A program made the position numbers and the translations under genes. A stretch of DNA of 64,000 bases, taken from NCBI GenBank assembly GCA_037127255.1, contig JBANSL010000013.1:9674188-9738187 (forward strand). Direction: 5' to 3'. The notes below the pieces were generated by a model. The model worked only from the letters and a program-made list of their open reading frames with translations, was not told the origin of the DNA and made no database searches. Origin of the DNA: Persicaria tinctoria (Eukaryota; Streptophyta; Magnoliopsida; Caryophyllales; Polygonaceae). Positions within the stretch are counted from its first letter, which is position 1; each line of letters begins with the position of its first letter. Positions 34,833 through 45,173 of this stretch are shown piece after piece.

Positions 34833-35045
34833 TCATTTGATCACAATTTGCGACAAACCTTGATATTTAGCTGCCAACAAACCAAAATGGAGAGCCAAAG
34901 CCCCAATCTTGAGCGCATAGTTTGTGTCGCATTTAGAGGCATCACATGCTCGAACATTACCCACATGGTCTTGGATGACAAAGCATGACGCAACTTCTCT
35001 TGTAGACAATTTGGCTACATCAAAATTGATCATAAAAGATCCTTA
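34833..35045 (-). pseudogene. LINE RNase H fragment
   Basis: A 66-codon open frame reads INFDVAK…SCFVIQDHVGNV…ALKIGALALHFGLLAAKYQGLSQIVIK. This is the pattern of the RNase H-like domain found at the end of plant LINE ORF2 and related proteins (INFD at the first strand, then a G-lu-A-rich helix). It is cut off upstream and decays after 34833 toward 34560. Confidence 0.65.
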
Positions 35046-35093
35046 GTTCTGCAAGTTTCTTCCAACAAAGATTTTTCGTTTTCATGAGATTAT

Positions 35094-35312
35094 ACTAACT
35101 TGATTTCGACCAATCACAAGTTGGTGTAGTGGTTGTGGGGCTACGTCCCATGCCAAGAGGTTCGAAGTTCGAATCCCCTTGAAAACATGGAGTCGTTTGT
35201 GAGTGGGAGGGTCAACCCCTTAAATGGGACACACAGTACCCGATCCAGATGTAGAGCGACTGAGTCGATCGAATTGGACTAAGAAAGAAAAAAAAAACTA
35301 ACTTGATTTCGA
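35094..35312 (+). mobile_element. tRNA-derived SINE with 16-bp target duplications
   Basis: The body at 35110-35296 (187 bp) has a box A-like TGGTGTAGTGGTTG near 35121 and a box B GTTCGAATCCCC at 35167-35178, and ends in an A-rich tail. It is flanked by identical 16-bp duplications, ACTAACTTGATTTCGA, at 35094-35109 and 35297-35312. Box B and the perfect duplication make this a recent SINE insertion, probably transcribed by RNA polymerase III when active. Confidence 0.93.
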
Positions 35313-36062
35313 ATTCTCCTTTAAAAAGTGTTGTTTGTTTATGAAATCCTTATCATTAATGAAAGTGACTTTGTTTTGTATAGCCTATGGACTCCACCAT
35401 ATCATTGCTAAGGAATAAAGGAAACCTTTTTGGTTTCTTAAGACCGAAGAAGATTCATTAACAATCTGTTTAATTTTGATCTTATCAATCAATCGAGATC
35501 ACATTCAACTAATCAACAGTTTAATGTGTGTTGTTTTTTATCTCACCGGGGGTGTTCATGTAAATTTAGACATTTTGCCTCCACTATGTTTATAGTTATT
35601 ATTTTTTTGCTTAGATTGATTCTTTTTCATTTCCTTTGATGTAATTGCTTCATTTGTTTTTTTTTTTAAATTTAAAGTGATTTATTTAATGCACTTGATT
35701 GATGGGGGTGTACGTACTTTAAAAAAAATAATAAATTAAAGTATTAAAAAAAAATGTGTATTTTATAAAGATTATAAAATACACATTTACATATATGAGT
35801 ATAATCTACAAGTTACCTCCTCACACACACAAATAAATTTTAGATTTAATTAAGGAGTTTGTGTCTCAATAAAAAAAAATGAAAATAAAAGGAGTTAACA
35901 ACGTTTTATAGTTGACTTGGATAATTCACATTGGTAAAGTCAGCACCACCATAAAATATTATAAATTCTCAATCATCAAGTAATAATAAACCAACCAAAA
36001 AAACCATCACATTACACCTATAAATACAAGTTAACGTTAATTAAGAATCATAGTAGTTAACC
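35313..36062. promoter_or_regulatory. Intergenic region and probable promoter of the 36063 gene
   Basis: AT-rich spacer without open frames of note. A TATA-type CCTATAAATACAAG lies at about 36017-36030, some 35 bases before the ATG context GTTAACCATGT. No other element is identified. Confidence 0.5.
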
Positions 36063-36383
36063 ATGTCACAAGAAGTAGCCCTAGAGATCAGCGGTTCCCC
36101 ACCTCAACCCGAACCTGAACCTGAACCCGAACTCGAATCCGATCCGACCCCTCCAACCAAGCTCGAAAAATGCACAACCTACGCCGCAGACGCCCTATTC
36201 TACACCTTCATAGCTTTATTTTGCCTTGTTTTCATCCCATTCTACCTCCTCTATGCTGCCGCCGTGTGGCTAATCTGCAACAAGGATGTCACCGATGACG
36301 CCGCCGCCGCCGCTTCGAGCCTCCATAATGCACCAAAGGGCATCTTCCAAAAAGCGCAGGAGGTGCAAGAAACCGCCAAGTAA
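36063..36383 (+). CDS. Small single-pass membrane protein, 106 aa
   Basis: The ATG at 36063 has a good plant context (AACCATGTC) and a TATA box shortly upstream, and the frame ends at TAA. The N-terminal third is acidic and repetitive (PEPEPEPELE, about residues 15-28). A long hydrophobic segment follows (about residues 43-72, FYTFIALFCLVFIPFYLLYAA), then an Ala-rich stretch and a charged C-terminus. One transmembrane helix is likely. I do not recognise a family; codon use is GC-richer than the surroundings, as expected for a real gene. Single exon. It lies about 1.5 kb upstream of the MSL-like gene, same strand. Confidence 0.7.
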   Translation: MSQEVALEISGSPPQPEPEPEPELESDPTPPTKLEKCTTYAADALFYTFIALFCLVFIPFYLLYAAAVWLICNKDVTDDAAAAASSLHNAPKGIFQKAQEVQETAK

Positions 36384-36879
36384 TTAATTAACACTTCCGC
36401 CAAAACTAAATCTCAAATATACTTTGATGTTTTTTTTTGTGTTTGAATATACTTTGATGTTACGTCCCTCCTATCTATACTTCTCTTATTTTTAATTGAT
36501 TTTAAAATAAAATATCATGAGCTTAGGCGAATCAGGGTTCGAATCCCTCTCTTTCCGTACCTTCACCCAACTCAACAACAATGCCGACCGTAACAAATTA
36601 ACTAAGAGATATATCCTTTTAGTTTGGGTAGCAAAACAATGTGCCCTTTTTTAAAAAAATAAAATTAATTGTATAAAAGAGTAATAAATTATAAATTAAG
36701 TTTGTCTAACTTTTGTTGGACTATAAATATTTGAATCATTTGACTTAAAAAAAAAAGCATTCCCTTTTCCTTCTAATCCATTTTGGAGTTATCGACAAAA
36801 TCTAAATTGAAAGTGATTCCATTATAATCATAAATTACCTAAACAAAGCATTTAAATGTCATTGGGAAATTGAATTGAT
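36384..36879. other. Spacer with a lone tRNA-like box B
   Basis: At 36515-36560 the sequence GCTTAGGCGAATCAGGGTTCG followed by AATCCCTCTC resembles a box B from a tRNA or SINE, but no box A or tail is present. Otherwise no feature. Confidence 0.3.
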
Positions 36880-37065
36880 ATTGTCAGATATTATAAACTC
36901 TTATTATCGACTTTGAAAGAAGTTTCCTTCTTTTATGTGTTCCGGTTAGGCAATAGTGTGGCTGATAAGGTTGCATACATTTGTCACTGTCTTCTAGGTG
37001 TCGATATTTACAACGATTTTGATATTTTAGACCTCATTCGTAAAGATGTCATCGAGTAGAGTTCG
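36880..37065 (+). pseudogene. LINE RNase H C-terminal fragment, plus strand
   Basis: A frame reads STLKEVSF, FRLGNSVADKVAY and ILDLIRKDVIE. The motif R.gN.vAD..A is the end of the RNase H-like domain of plant LINEs (compare REANDAADFLAK in the LINE at 51443). Too short for more. Confidence 0.5.
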
Positions 37066-37260
37066 TTCGCCCGAATTCTTTCCTAATAAAAAAAAAATTG
37101 GATAAAAATACGGTCCCACCTACAATACTTTATTGAAATGTATTCAGGAAATACAATTGTCGATCAACTGAAGAATATGTTGGTTTTAAGATGTAACCAG
37201 TTGATTTTTGAGATGTAATCGTTGAGTTTAAACGTTGTTTGTGTCTTCCGTGGACCCATC

Positions 37261-37870
37261 CAAGCTGGACTTGGATCCTCTCATAATGGAGAGTTCCTTT
37301 TATTTACCTAATAAATCACTCTAAGCCATTGGATTAAATCAATGGCTCAGATTTCTCTAATATTAATTAATACTAATAAAATTAGTTTACCCTAGTTACC
37401 AAATCGTCGCTATGAGATCGAGAGGGCACAAATCAAGAAGGCAAAAATCAAGGCGATCGAAGTTCCTGAGCCTCCGCCACCAGATCACCGCCGATAGCCA
37501 ATGACCGGCGGCCGTGGCGGAGAAGGATGAGAAGATTGAGCAAGAGAGCGAAGTGGTGGGGTTCTTCGCGGCGAGCGGAGGAGAGCGCGACGACGCTGGA
37601 CGGGATCTTGACACGGACGATGCATGCTTGGGGATGGCATTAAAGCTTGACATTACATTGATTTATTATTATTATTTTTGCGATTATAAGGTCGGGATCC
37701 ACAAACTTAATACAAAAGCTTAAGCTATTGTGTAGCGTTTCACATTTCCTTATAACCCATCATTTTTATTTTTTTTATAATCAATGTGGGAGTGACACTC
37801 CCATGTCAAACCTATCAAGAGCACCTTCTCATTAGGAGAGGATCTGAGTTGAGTCCAGCCAAGCTGGGGA
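37261..37870. mobile_element. Possible inverted-repeat element upstream of the MSL gene
   Basis: CTGGACTTGGATCCTCTCAT at 37265 and the region 37827-37858 (CTCATTAGGAGAGGATCTGA followed by GTTGAGTCCAG) are imperfect inverted repeats. No clear target duplication. The interior, 37400-37640, is GC-rich with open frames on both strands (37396-37653 minus, 37514-37723 plus) and could be captured exon sequence or the true first exon of the MSL gene. Confidence 0.35.
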
Positions 37871-37912
37871 TCATTCAGTAGCTAACTTAATTCATCAATT
37901 TTATTTTGACAG

Positions 37913-40900
37913 AAAGGTAGCGAAGCTCCCGACGGTGATCCGCAGCAGACTGTTGATCATCTTTGTGGCGTGGCTTATAGTGAACCTGACCGTCCCCGTG
38001 CTGAAAAACAAACTGGTCCTCGACACGAAGCTATGGAAATGGAGCCTACTCGTGGCGATGGTCACGTGCGGATACCACGTGATAAGCATGGCGACCGGGC
38101 CCTTGCTCGATCTCCTATGCGAGAACCCTCATATGAGGAAGAAGAAGAACGCGGTGTACTTCGCCAAGGGGATGAGGCGGAGCGTCAACGGCCTCGTGCT
38201 ATCGGCTTCGTTGCTGCTGACGTGGGTGCTCTACTTCCGGACGAGCCGGGGGATCAAGAAGACGGAGGACACCGACGTGGTGCTGCACGTGGGCACGTGG
38301 AGCTTCGTCACGCTGGCGGTCGCGGCCGTGCTGTGGGTGCTCAAGAGCGTGCTACTGCTCAAGTGGGAGGCGGACGCCGTCTACCGGAGGTTCCGGGCCC
38401 GGATTTTCAGCGCCGGGTTGCAGCTTTACTTCGTTGGCCGCGTTTGTGGGTGGCGTTTTGATATTTTTAAACCCGAAACTGGTGATGAGGATGTCACCAA
38501 TGTTCAAGACATAACCGAAGATGATGCTCAGGTTAGCCTTAAATAATCCATTATTTCACTTAGAGAGGGTGGATCGGGTTGGTTAAAATTTATCAATTTA
38601 AATTCAATAATATTGATGAGTTCTAGTTGGAGTTGACAATCGGGGTGCTCGGGTCGGGTTCGGGTATATATACCTATTCAGATTCAATCATATGTCAGGT
38701 CGGGTCATCATATATATGTCGGGTATATTATATATTCAGTCGGATTCAGATCGGGTTGGGTATAAGTTTTTGGGTTGGGTAAGTCGGGTCACATTTAGTT
38801 TTATTATAAAATGATCATTATTTTTTGTTAATCTTAATGGTTGACTATTAAACTTTATTTATTTAGTTATATTAGGTCTTATTATATGTAATTTATGTTA
38901 TTTCAGTGTTTAAAAATAGAGTAAATTACACATAACCACCCATAAATTATGCAAGTTTTCACATAACCACCCATAAAATTATAAATTACACATAACCACC
39001 CATAAATTAGATTTATTTTCAAAAGACCACCCACCCATTAAATCTCAATTTGTTTTGTTTGGAAAGACTAAAATACCCCTAGTTCAAGCTTATTTCTTTT
39101 GAAATGAAAGTCATTGTAAGTATTTTCCTATTTAATTTGTCATTTCACTTTCAAAAAAAAAGAATTTAAACATTGTAAAACATATATAAATGTCCGAATC
39201 AATATATATGCATCAAATTTTTAATGTGAAGAGTAGAGATTTGTAATGGCTCTTGTTGGTCTCATCTTCTTCAAATGTTGAATATGTGAATAGGCTCTAA
39301 AATAAACTCCAATTATTACTTCATCGGTTTGGAAAAATACGTTGTTTAATATTTACACACGTTTTAGGATAATAAAATTATAATCCTTCCGTTTCTAAAC
39401 AAGTGAGTTTTTACTATTCAATATTCATGAATGCATTTTAAGGTGATAAAAATAATATAAAATATAAATTTTTTTTTTATAAACTCATACTTATTAGTAA
39501 TAAGTATAATATTATTAAAAAAAATAATTAAAATTTTAATATTTTATATAGTTCTTACCCTCATAGAAATACGTGTTTAACTTTAAAAAGTCACTTATTT
39601 GAAAACGGAGGGAGTATTAAATATCCATTTTTTATATAAAAAAAAATAACAATTTCGTACTTATTTACTGTAACTATGAAATTATTAAAAGATGAATATT
39701 TTATGCAGTTTTTATCTTCCTAAACAAGCGTGCATGAATATTTTTTGTCGAACGGAGGGAATAATTAGAAAATCCCAAATTATTACTTTTAAAACCCCAA
39801 ATTGTTACTTTTAAAAACTAAGATATGGGGGCATTTTCCTTTTAACAAATGGACATTTAACAAATGGGTGGTCTTTTAAAAACAAATATAATTTATGGGT
39901 GGTTTTATGTAATTTATAATTTTATGGGTGGTTATGTGAAAACAAACCTAATTTATGGGTGGTTATGTGTAATTTACCCTTAAAAATAAGAAAAATTAAA
40001 GGTAATTATAAGGATGAGTCTGGTCTTGTTTGGGTCGGGTCAAGAACGGATCGAGTATGGATCGGGTCGGATTTGTCTATGTTCGTGTCCATTCGAGTAT
40101 TGGGTCAAAATGAGTCGGGTTCGAGTTCGGTTTGTGCATGACACTAAATTTTTGGGTTACAGTCGGGTCTGGGTTATGGTGGGTCGAGTCAGCTTCTCGA
40201 GTTGAGTCAGATTTTGCCATCTCTCTAGTTATGATTGTAATTTTAAATACATATTATAGGTTATAAATTAGAAAATATAAAAAATAATTTTATAACAAAT
40301 AAATAAAATTAAATAAAGAGATGAATATGAATTGAAATAAAAATAATGGAAATGGAAATGTTAATTTTTTTTTGGTGGAAATGGAAATGTTTGTTTTTTT
40401 TTTTTTTGGTGGAAGGAAATGGAAATGTTTATTAGGAGTAGATTTATATACCCGAATCAATGACGTACACATCCGATATGACGTACATGCGCGCCTATAG
40501 TTAAAACAATGTACCAGTACGTAGCCTCAAAATGAATTAACCAAATTCATGGTTTCATCTGTGGATCTCCAAGGCGGAGGAACAACCAAGTGCGGAAGGG
40601 GCTGCGGTGTTAGGTCCTGGAGAAGAAAGATCATCAGCAATGGAGAGATCGAGTTCTCGTCGTACTGCAGATGATCATGTAATTCAGAAGAAGGACGACA
40701 AGCAAATTAGGGATTCGGAGAGGAAGAAAGCAAAGGGCATTTTGTGTATTGACAAGGACGGCGACGCTACCCTCTATGATATCAAGATGATGACCAAGTA
40801 TTTCGTCTCTCTTTCCAGAGTGTCTTCTAGAGATCAAGACGACGGCACCTCCGATGTCTTGAAGCAGTGCCGGAAGATCAATCCAGACAACAACACTGAG

Positions 40901-42218
40901 ATGTACGTACAATGAAATTCTTCATGTTGCTATATGATAATATATCGTCATATAATATATGTCTATTGACTTGTTATATATGTGGTACGGTAAATTTTTA
41001 GGTATCTAACAAAGGAGAAACTGATCAACACATTCGACCTCGAAGAGCACGATGCAAAATTCTGGTACTCTAAGTTAAAAGATGAGGATTCCTCAGCCCA
41101 AATCGCCTATAAAAATTTCGAGAAATACATGGTAAGCACTTTCATATTCATATGACACAATATTCATTCGTTTCACCGTCGCTGTAATTTCCAACCCTAC
41201 CCAAATAGCCTATCTGCCTATACATATCTTATTTAATTTCATTGTGAATATGAATATGAATATGAATATGCATATATGCATATGGGCAGGTAAAGGCTCA
41301 CAATAACTGTGTAGCACTAGGGCACACACTCTTGGATGCAAGAGAGGTGGTCAAAGTGTTGAACCAAGTCATGACCGGTCTATTGATCGCCATCGTCTTC
41401 ATAGCTTGGCTCCTTCTCACTGACATTGCCACAACAAAAATCCTTGTTCTCATCGCGTCTCCCCTTCTAGCAGTCACGTTCGTATTTGGTGACACTTGTA
41501 AAAAGATATTCGAAGGCATAATATTTTCTTTCATCAACCACCCGTTCGATGTTGGTGACCGATGCATCATTGATAACACTGAGGTACGGTGCCTATTTCA
41601 TTTACAACCTTGCACATACGTACATACTTTAATTAATGAATTCCACTCGAATCTTTTCCCTAATTGCTAATGTTTGTCTCACAACGTGACACGTACAGTT
41701 GGAGGTGAAACGTATGAGCGTATTATCAACAAAATTTGTAGTAATCGGAACAAGAGAAGAAGCATTGTACCCTAACTCGACTTTATCTTCCATGCTCATC
41801 ATTAATCTCAAAGGGGAACCGGACCCTAGTGACTGTGTCGAGTTAACTCTTGACTCCAAATATTCCAAGTCTATGTTAGAGGTTCTTCACAACAAAATAA
41901 CCAAGTAAGACTCTTTACTATACATATCTATAGCAAAAATTACTCATTATGTATACTAATATACCTCAATTTTATAGGCATTTTGAGGAGGACGAAGGCA
42001 ATAAATACGATAAAGCACATACAATCGTGATAAAGGAGATCGGGGATAGTGTGAAAATGGAGATTCAGTACGAACATGTGATGAGCATTCACGAAACAAC
42101 GCACTCGCAGTGTCTCAGGAAGAAGAGGAAGCAGAAGTCGGAATTGTTGTTGCAATTAAAGCAGTTTATAGAAGAAATCGATGAGAGCAATGAAAGCAGT
42201 GCTTCAGAGAGCAACTAA
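37913..42218 (+). CDS. MSL: MscS-like mechanosensitive channel, MSL10-type (six visible exons)
   Basis: Exons: 37913-38531, 40574-40902, 41002-41131, 41290-41583, 41699-41904 and 41978-42218 (TAA). All have GT-AG borders and the joins keep frame. Exon 1 encodes four hydrophobic segments with plant MSL motifs (LWKWSLLVAMVTCGYHVI, VYFAKGMRRSVNGLVL). Later exons give a charged loop, VKAHNNCVALGHTLLDA, two membrane segments (TGLLIAIVFIAWLLLTDIAT, ILVLIASPLLAVTFVFGDTC) and the MscS pore/beta region IFSFINHPFDVGDRC, YPNSTL. Members sit in plasma membrane or ER and pass ions on stretch. Odd points: no ATG was found for exon 1 (frame open upstream of GTG at 37935), exon 1 lacks the extended N-terminus of MSL10, intron 1 holds nested transposons, and the C-terminal beta domain is divergent. 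A read that skips splicing at 38531 would stop at 38546. Confidence 0.8.
38919..39979. mobile_element. Mutator-like (MULE) non-autonomous element, 1.06 kb
   Basis: The ends start GAGTAAATTACACATAACC and the complement of GGGTAAATTACACATAACC, with the phrase CATAACCACCCATAAATTA repeated two or three times at each end. A perfect 9-bp target duplication, TTAAAAATA, lies at 38910-38918 and 39980-39988, which is the Mutator size. No coding region. Confidence 0.85.
39383..39614. mobile_element. Stowaway-type MITE inside the MULE
   Basis: The ends ATCCTTCCGTTTC and the complement of ACTCCCTCCGTTTTC, with TA at each flank (39381-39382 and 39615-39616), match the Stowaway consensus CTCCCTCCGTTTC. A further CGAACGGAGGGA near 39750 may be the end of a second copy. 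Confidence 0.65.
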
Positions 42219-42769
42219 AGTCGGAATATGGTACAAATGAATGAGCATATATATAGAACACTCCTTCACGTGCAATCACGTCGGCGGGTACCCATTTCCA
42301 TTTTCCGACCGACGTATACGGGAGGAGACTCCGTCTTCACGTGTTTATTAAATTTCCGGATGTGGTCCTCCGAAAGTAGCGAAGATCTATTGTGTAAGTG
42401 AGTTAATTAACGTGTGTTTTCCACCCAAAAAAAATAATTAATGTGTGTTATTTTTTGCTCTAATGGATTTTCTTTAGTTCTTTATCAAGATTTTCCGAAT
42501 TCATGCCTTGAAAATGAACAAAATACCATATTCCCTTATTATGTTTATCTGACCTGAGGCAATTACTCTTAACAAAAAAATATCATTTATGGATGTGGAC
42601 CTATATACAAAGAATACAAACAATACATAAGAGGAATGAGATTCCATTTCAAAATCAATTGACAATGAGAAAAATAACTCACCAAACTTATATATAATTC
42701 AAAACATCTCACTGCTTTTTGTATAGAACAACCAATGTTGATTGATAAGTTGGTCGGGTATCGCTACTC
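42219..42769. other. MSL 3' flank, no gene
   Basis: No open frame of note. A G-C-rich inverted phrase (CGTCGGCGGGTACCCATTTCC) lies near 42280. The rest is AT-rich. Confidence 0.4.
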
Positions 42770-43071
42770 TACCACCTACACGGGAAAGGGAGTTGAGGAA
42801 GAAGAAGGGTGTGGTGTAATTCGCCAAGGGGATGAGGCAGAGCGCCAACCACCCGGTGTTATCTAGGTTTTTAGTACTCGCTGCATGGGGGTTTCTTTTT
42901 CGGATGAAGGAGCCCCACGTGTTGAAGCACTTGGGGATGAAGAGCTTCGTGACACAGGTTGAGGGCACGGTGTTGTGGGTGCTGAGAACTACCATGTTGC
43001 TCATTTGGGAGGCCGACACCATTTACAGGAGGTTTTGGGTAGTGGTGGGCATGGTGGCCTCAGGGGCATAA
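42770..43071 (+). pseudogene. Partial MSL copy, broken
   Basis: From about 42788 the sequence follows exon 1 of the MSL gene (compare 38130-38400): AGGAAGAAGAAG…TTCGCCAAGGGGATGAGGC, then WVL, LLIWEADTIYRRF. A Tyr codon has become TAA within the segment matching VYFAKGMRR, and a second frame break follows. The open part (42832-43071) ends at TAA. It is a diverged tandem duplicate of the channel's second membrane block, about 4.6 kb downstream of its source. A run of 15 C follows at 43074-43088. Confidence 0.8.
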
Positions 43072-43088
43072 CACCCCCCCCCCCCCCC

Positions 43089-43346
43089 AATATTCCGGGA
43101 AACAGAAATTCGTAGTATTTTTTTAAAAAAAAAATTCCGGAGTTCCGTCTGATGCCCACAATTACTTATAACCCTAAAATCCGTTTCTTTTACTCAAAAA
43201 AAATAAAAATTTAAGAACCCTTCTTCAACCTCATACAACGTTACCCAGCCCCACTTTCTGTCACTGATACCACATTCTCCTCCAAAGGATCTCATACCTG
43301 AGACAATTTCAGATCTTTTCCCTAGATTCGGTTGACAAAAGTTGAT
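43089..43346. other. Spacer
   Basis: Short AT-rich sequence after the C-run. Nothing identified. Confidence 0.4.
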
Positions 43347-44336
43347 TCAATTCTCTTTAAAGTGAAAATTTGAAAAAGAGGTTAGGAAAGAACTTTGTTC
43401 TCCTTTGTTAATGGAGGTAAGTATCAAATTCCATATACACAGACGACGGTAAGTATCAGGCATCACGTGTAAAACAGCCTTAACTATCGCTGCATTTTGA
43501 TCAGTAAAAATGGTATGTGGAAGCTTGCCGCTCATTGCCTTAAAAAAGGTTTCAAACAACCATATAAATGATGCAGCAGTCTCATCATACATTAGAGCAA
43601 ATATAACCGTCTGTTTGTGGTGATTTAGTCCAACAAACACTGCAAATGGCCGATTTGCTTCAATCAATTTGTATGTAGTATCAAAACTTACCACATCTCC
43701 AAACAAACTATAATCCATTATCATCTTTTCATTTGCCCAAAAAATGTTGGTGATATCCTCCTCAACGTCTAGCTGCATCTCTTAGAAAAACGATGGGTTT
43801 TCCAATGTCCGCTTGGCGAAGTATTCCATCAGAAAACCAGCCTCTCCAAATTTCAACGTTTTTTGCCGAACACTTCGAAGGTAATTCTTATAGTCTTGCT
43901 TTGTAAATCCCAGCAACTCCCTTCCACCAGTTGTCCATCTTGTTGACCCATTAACTCAAATGCACATTTTGACGGAAATCCGGAATTCGCAGTTAAGTCT
44001 ATAAATGCACTATCTATAGTTGTCATATTTCGCTGAGATGGCATCATATGAGCAACCCCTTCATTGATAAGAGGATGATTATGCTCTTCGGTAAAACGGT
44101 AAACTTGATATTTACCAATATGCCTAATCAACCTAATCCCCATACGTGCTGCACGTCCTGTCCTTGTCTGCGCTCTTGGATTTCCTGTCAAATCATCTCT
44201 CTTATCAGGCTTTCGAAAACCCTCCTTACAACATACAAAAGCTCTAGAAGTCCCGTCTTTATCTTTGAGACCAGCTTCTCTTCTAATATTGAATCCATCA
44301 CTGCATCTGTATGCATTGTAGAAATTATATGCATTA
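43347..44336 (-). pseudogene. FAR1-related (FRS) gene fragment, broken
   Basis: FRS proteins are plant transcription factors descended from MULE transposases. On the minus strand the N-terminal FAR1 domain (NFYNAYRCSDGFNIRRE, then EEHNHPLI) is followed by KFGEAGFLMEYFAK and the transposase core (GDVVSFDTTYK, NRPFAVFVGLNHHKQT, AASFIWLFETFFKAMSGK, TIFTDQNAAIVKA). Breaks: a frameshift near 43925, TAA near 43780 in NPSFF*EMQLD, and loss of everything after CIWN. The 5' end joins LINE sequence at about 44337, so it was also cut there. The order and spacing fit FRS5-like proteins, but the SWIM domain is missing. Confidence 0.85.
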
Positions 44337-44351
44337 GAGCGGTGGAGAGAG

Positions 44352-45115
44352 ATGCTGGAAGGCAAGGGCGTCAAGTTGAGTATAACTAAGACAGAATATT
44401 TGGAGTTCAACTTGGGAGGAGAAGGAGAGAGGGACGCGGACCAAGATGTGATGTTGGGTGAGGATGCTGTCACGAGACAAGATAGTTTCAAGTATTTAGG
44501 TTCGGTAATGCAGAGCGACGGAGGTGTGGATTCAGATATCAGTAATCGAATTTAAAGGGGATGGCAGAAGTGGAGGGCTGCGTCGGGGGTTTTATGCAAT
44601 AAGAAAGTGCCCCCAAAGCTCAAGGGAAAATTTTACAGAATGGTAGTTAGGCCCTGCAATGTTGTATGTGGCAGAGTGTTGGGCGACTACGAAGGCAGAA
44701 GAGCAGAGGCTTATGGCATGGTGGCAGAGATGAGGATGATCAGATGGATGAGTGGATTTACGAGACTCGACAAGATCAGAAATGAAGTTATCTGAGATAA
44801 AGTAGGAGTATGCAGCATCCAAGATAAGTTACGGGAGTCGAGGCTTTGTTGGTTTGGCCATGTGCAGAGGAGAGAGTTGAGTGCGCCAGTGCGTAGGTGC
44901 GATAGTTTGGAGATCGATAGAGTTCGACGGAGCAGAGGGAGACCGAAGAAAAGTTGGAGGGAGGTGATTAGACATGATTTTGCTCTTCTGAACTTAACGA
45001 AAGTATGGTTATGGACAGAACACATTGGAGGAGCATCATTCATGTCAGAGAGGGTTAGATTGGCCCCCGAAAGTGGTAGAGAGCTTACCCCCCCCCCCCC
45101 CCCCCCCGATCGCGC
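44352..45115 (+). pseudogene. LINE reverse transcriptase C-terminal end
   Basis: Motifs in order: [83 protein letters not shown] and SRGRPKKSW. These match the C-terminal block of a common plant LINE family. Stops lie after DISNRI (44553-44555) and after RNEVI (about 44793), and there is a frameshift around [15 protein letters not shown] run of 20 C at 45088-45107 follows the coding part. Confidence 0.88.
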
Positions 45116-45173
45116 ACCTTGACATCCCTTATTCCTTTTCCTTAGTTTAGTTTGTCTTTTTATGATTATACTA

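Larger units (their letters stand above)
38630..40223. mobile_element. hAT-type element in MSL intron 1
   Basis: Ends GAGTTGACAATC and the complement of GAGATGGCAAAATC, flanked by TCTAGTTG (38622-38629) and TCTAGTTA (40224-40231), an 8-bp duplication with one difference. Both sides carry GGGTCGGGT-type subterminal motifs (38640-38790 and 40020-40205). No transposase. A MULE-type element is inserted inside. Confidence 0.65.

Noticed and set aside
37970..38461. Second plus-strand frame of 163 codons
   Set aside because: It overlaps MSL exon 1 in another frame and has a charged, low-complexity product; the MSL frame carries the recognisable membrane motifs.
43074..43088. C-runs (also 45088-45107) as functional G-quadruplex sites
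   Set aside because: Single homopolymer runs at pseudogene/LINE edges; their length may be affected by sequencing or assembly error, and no regulatory context is seen.
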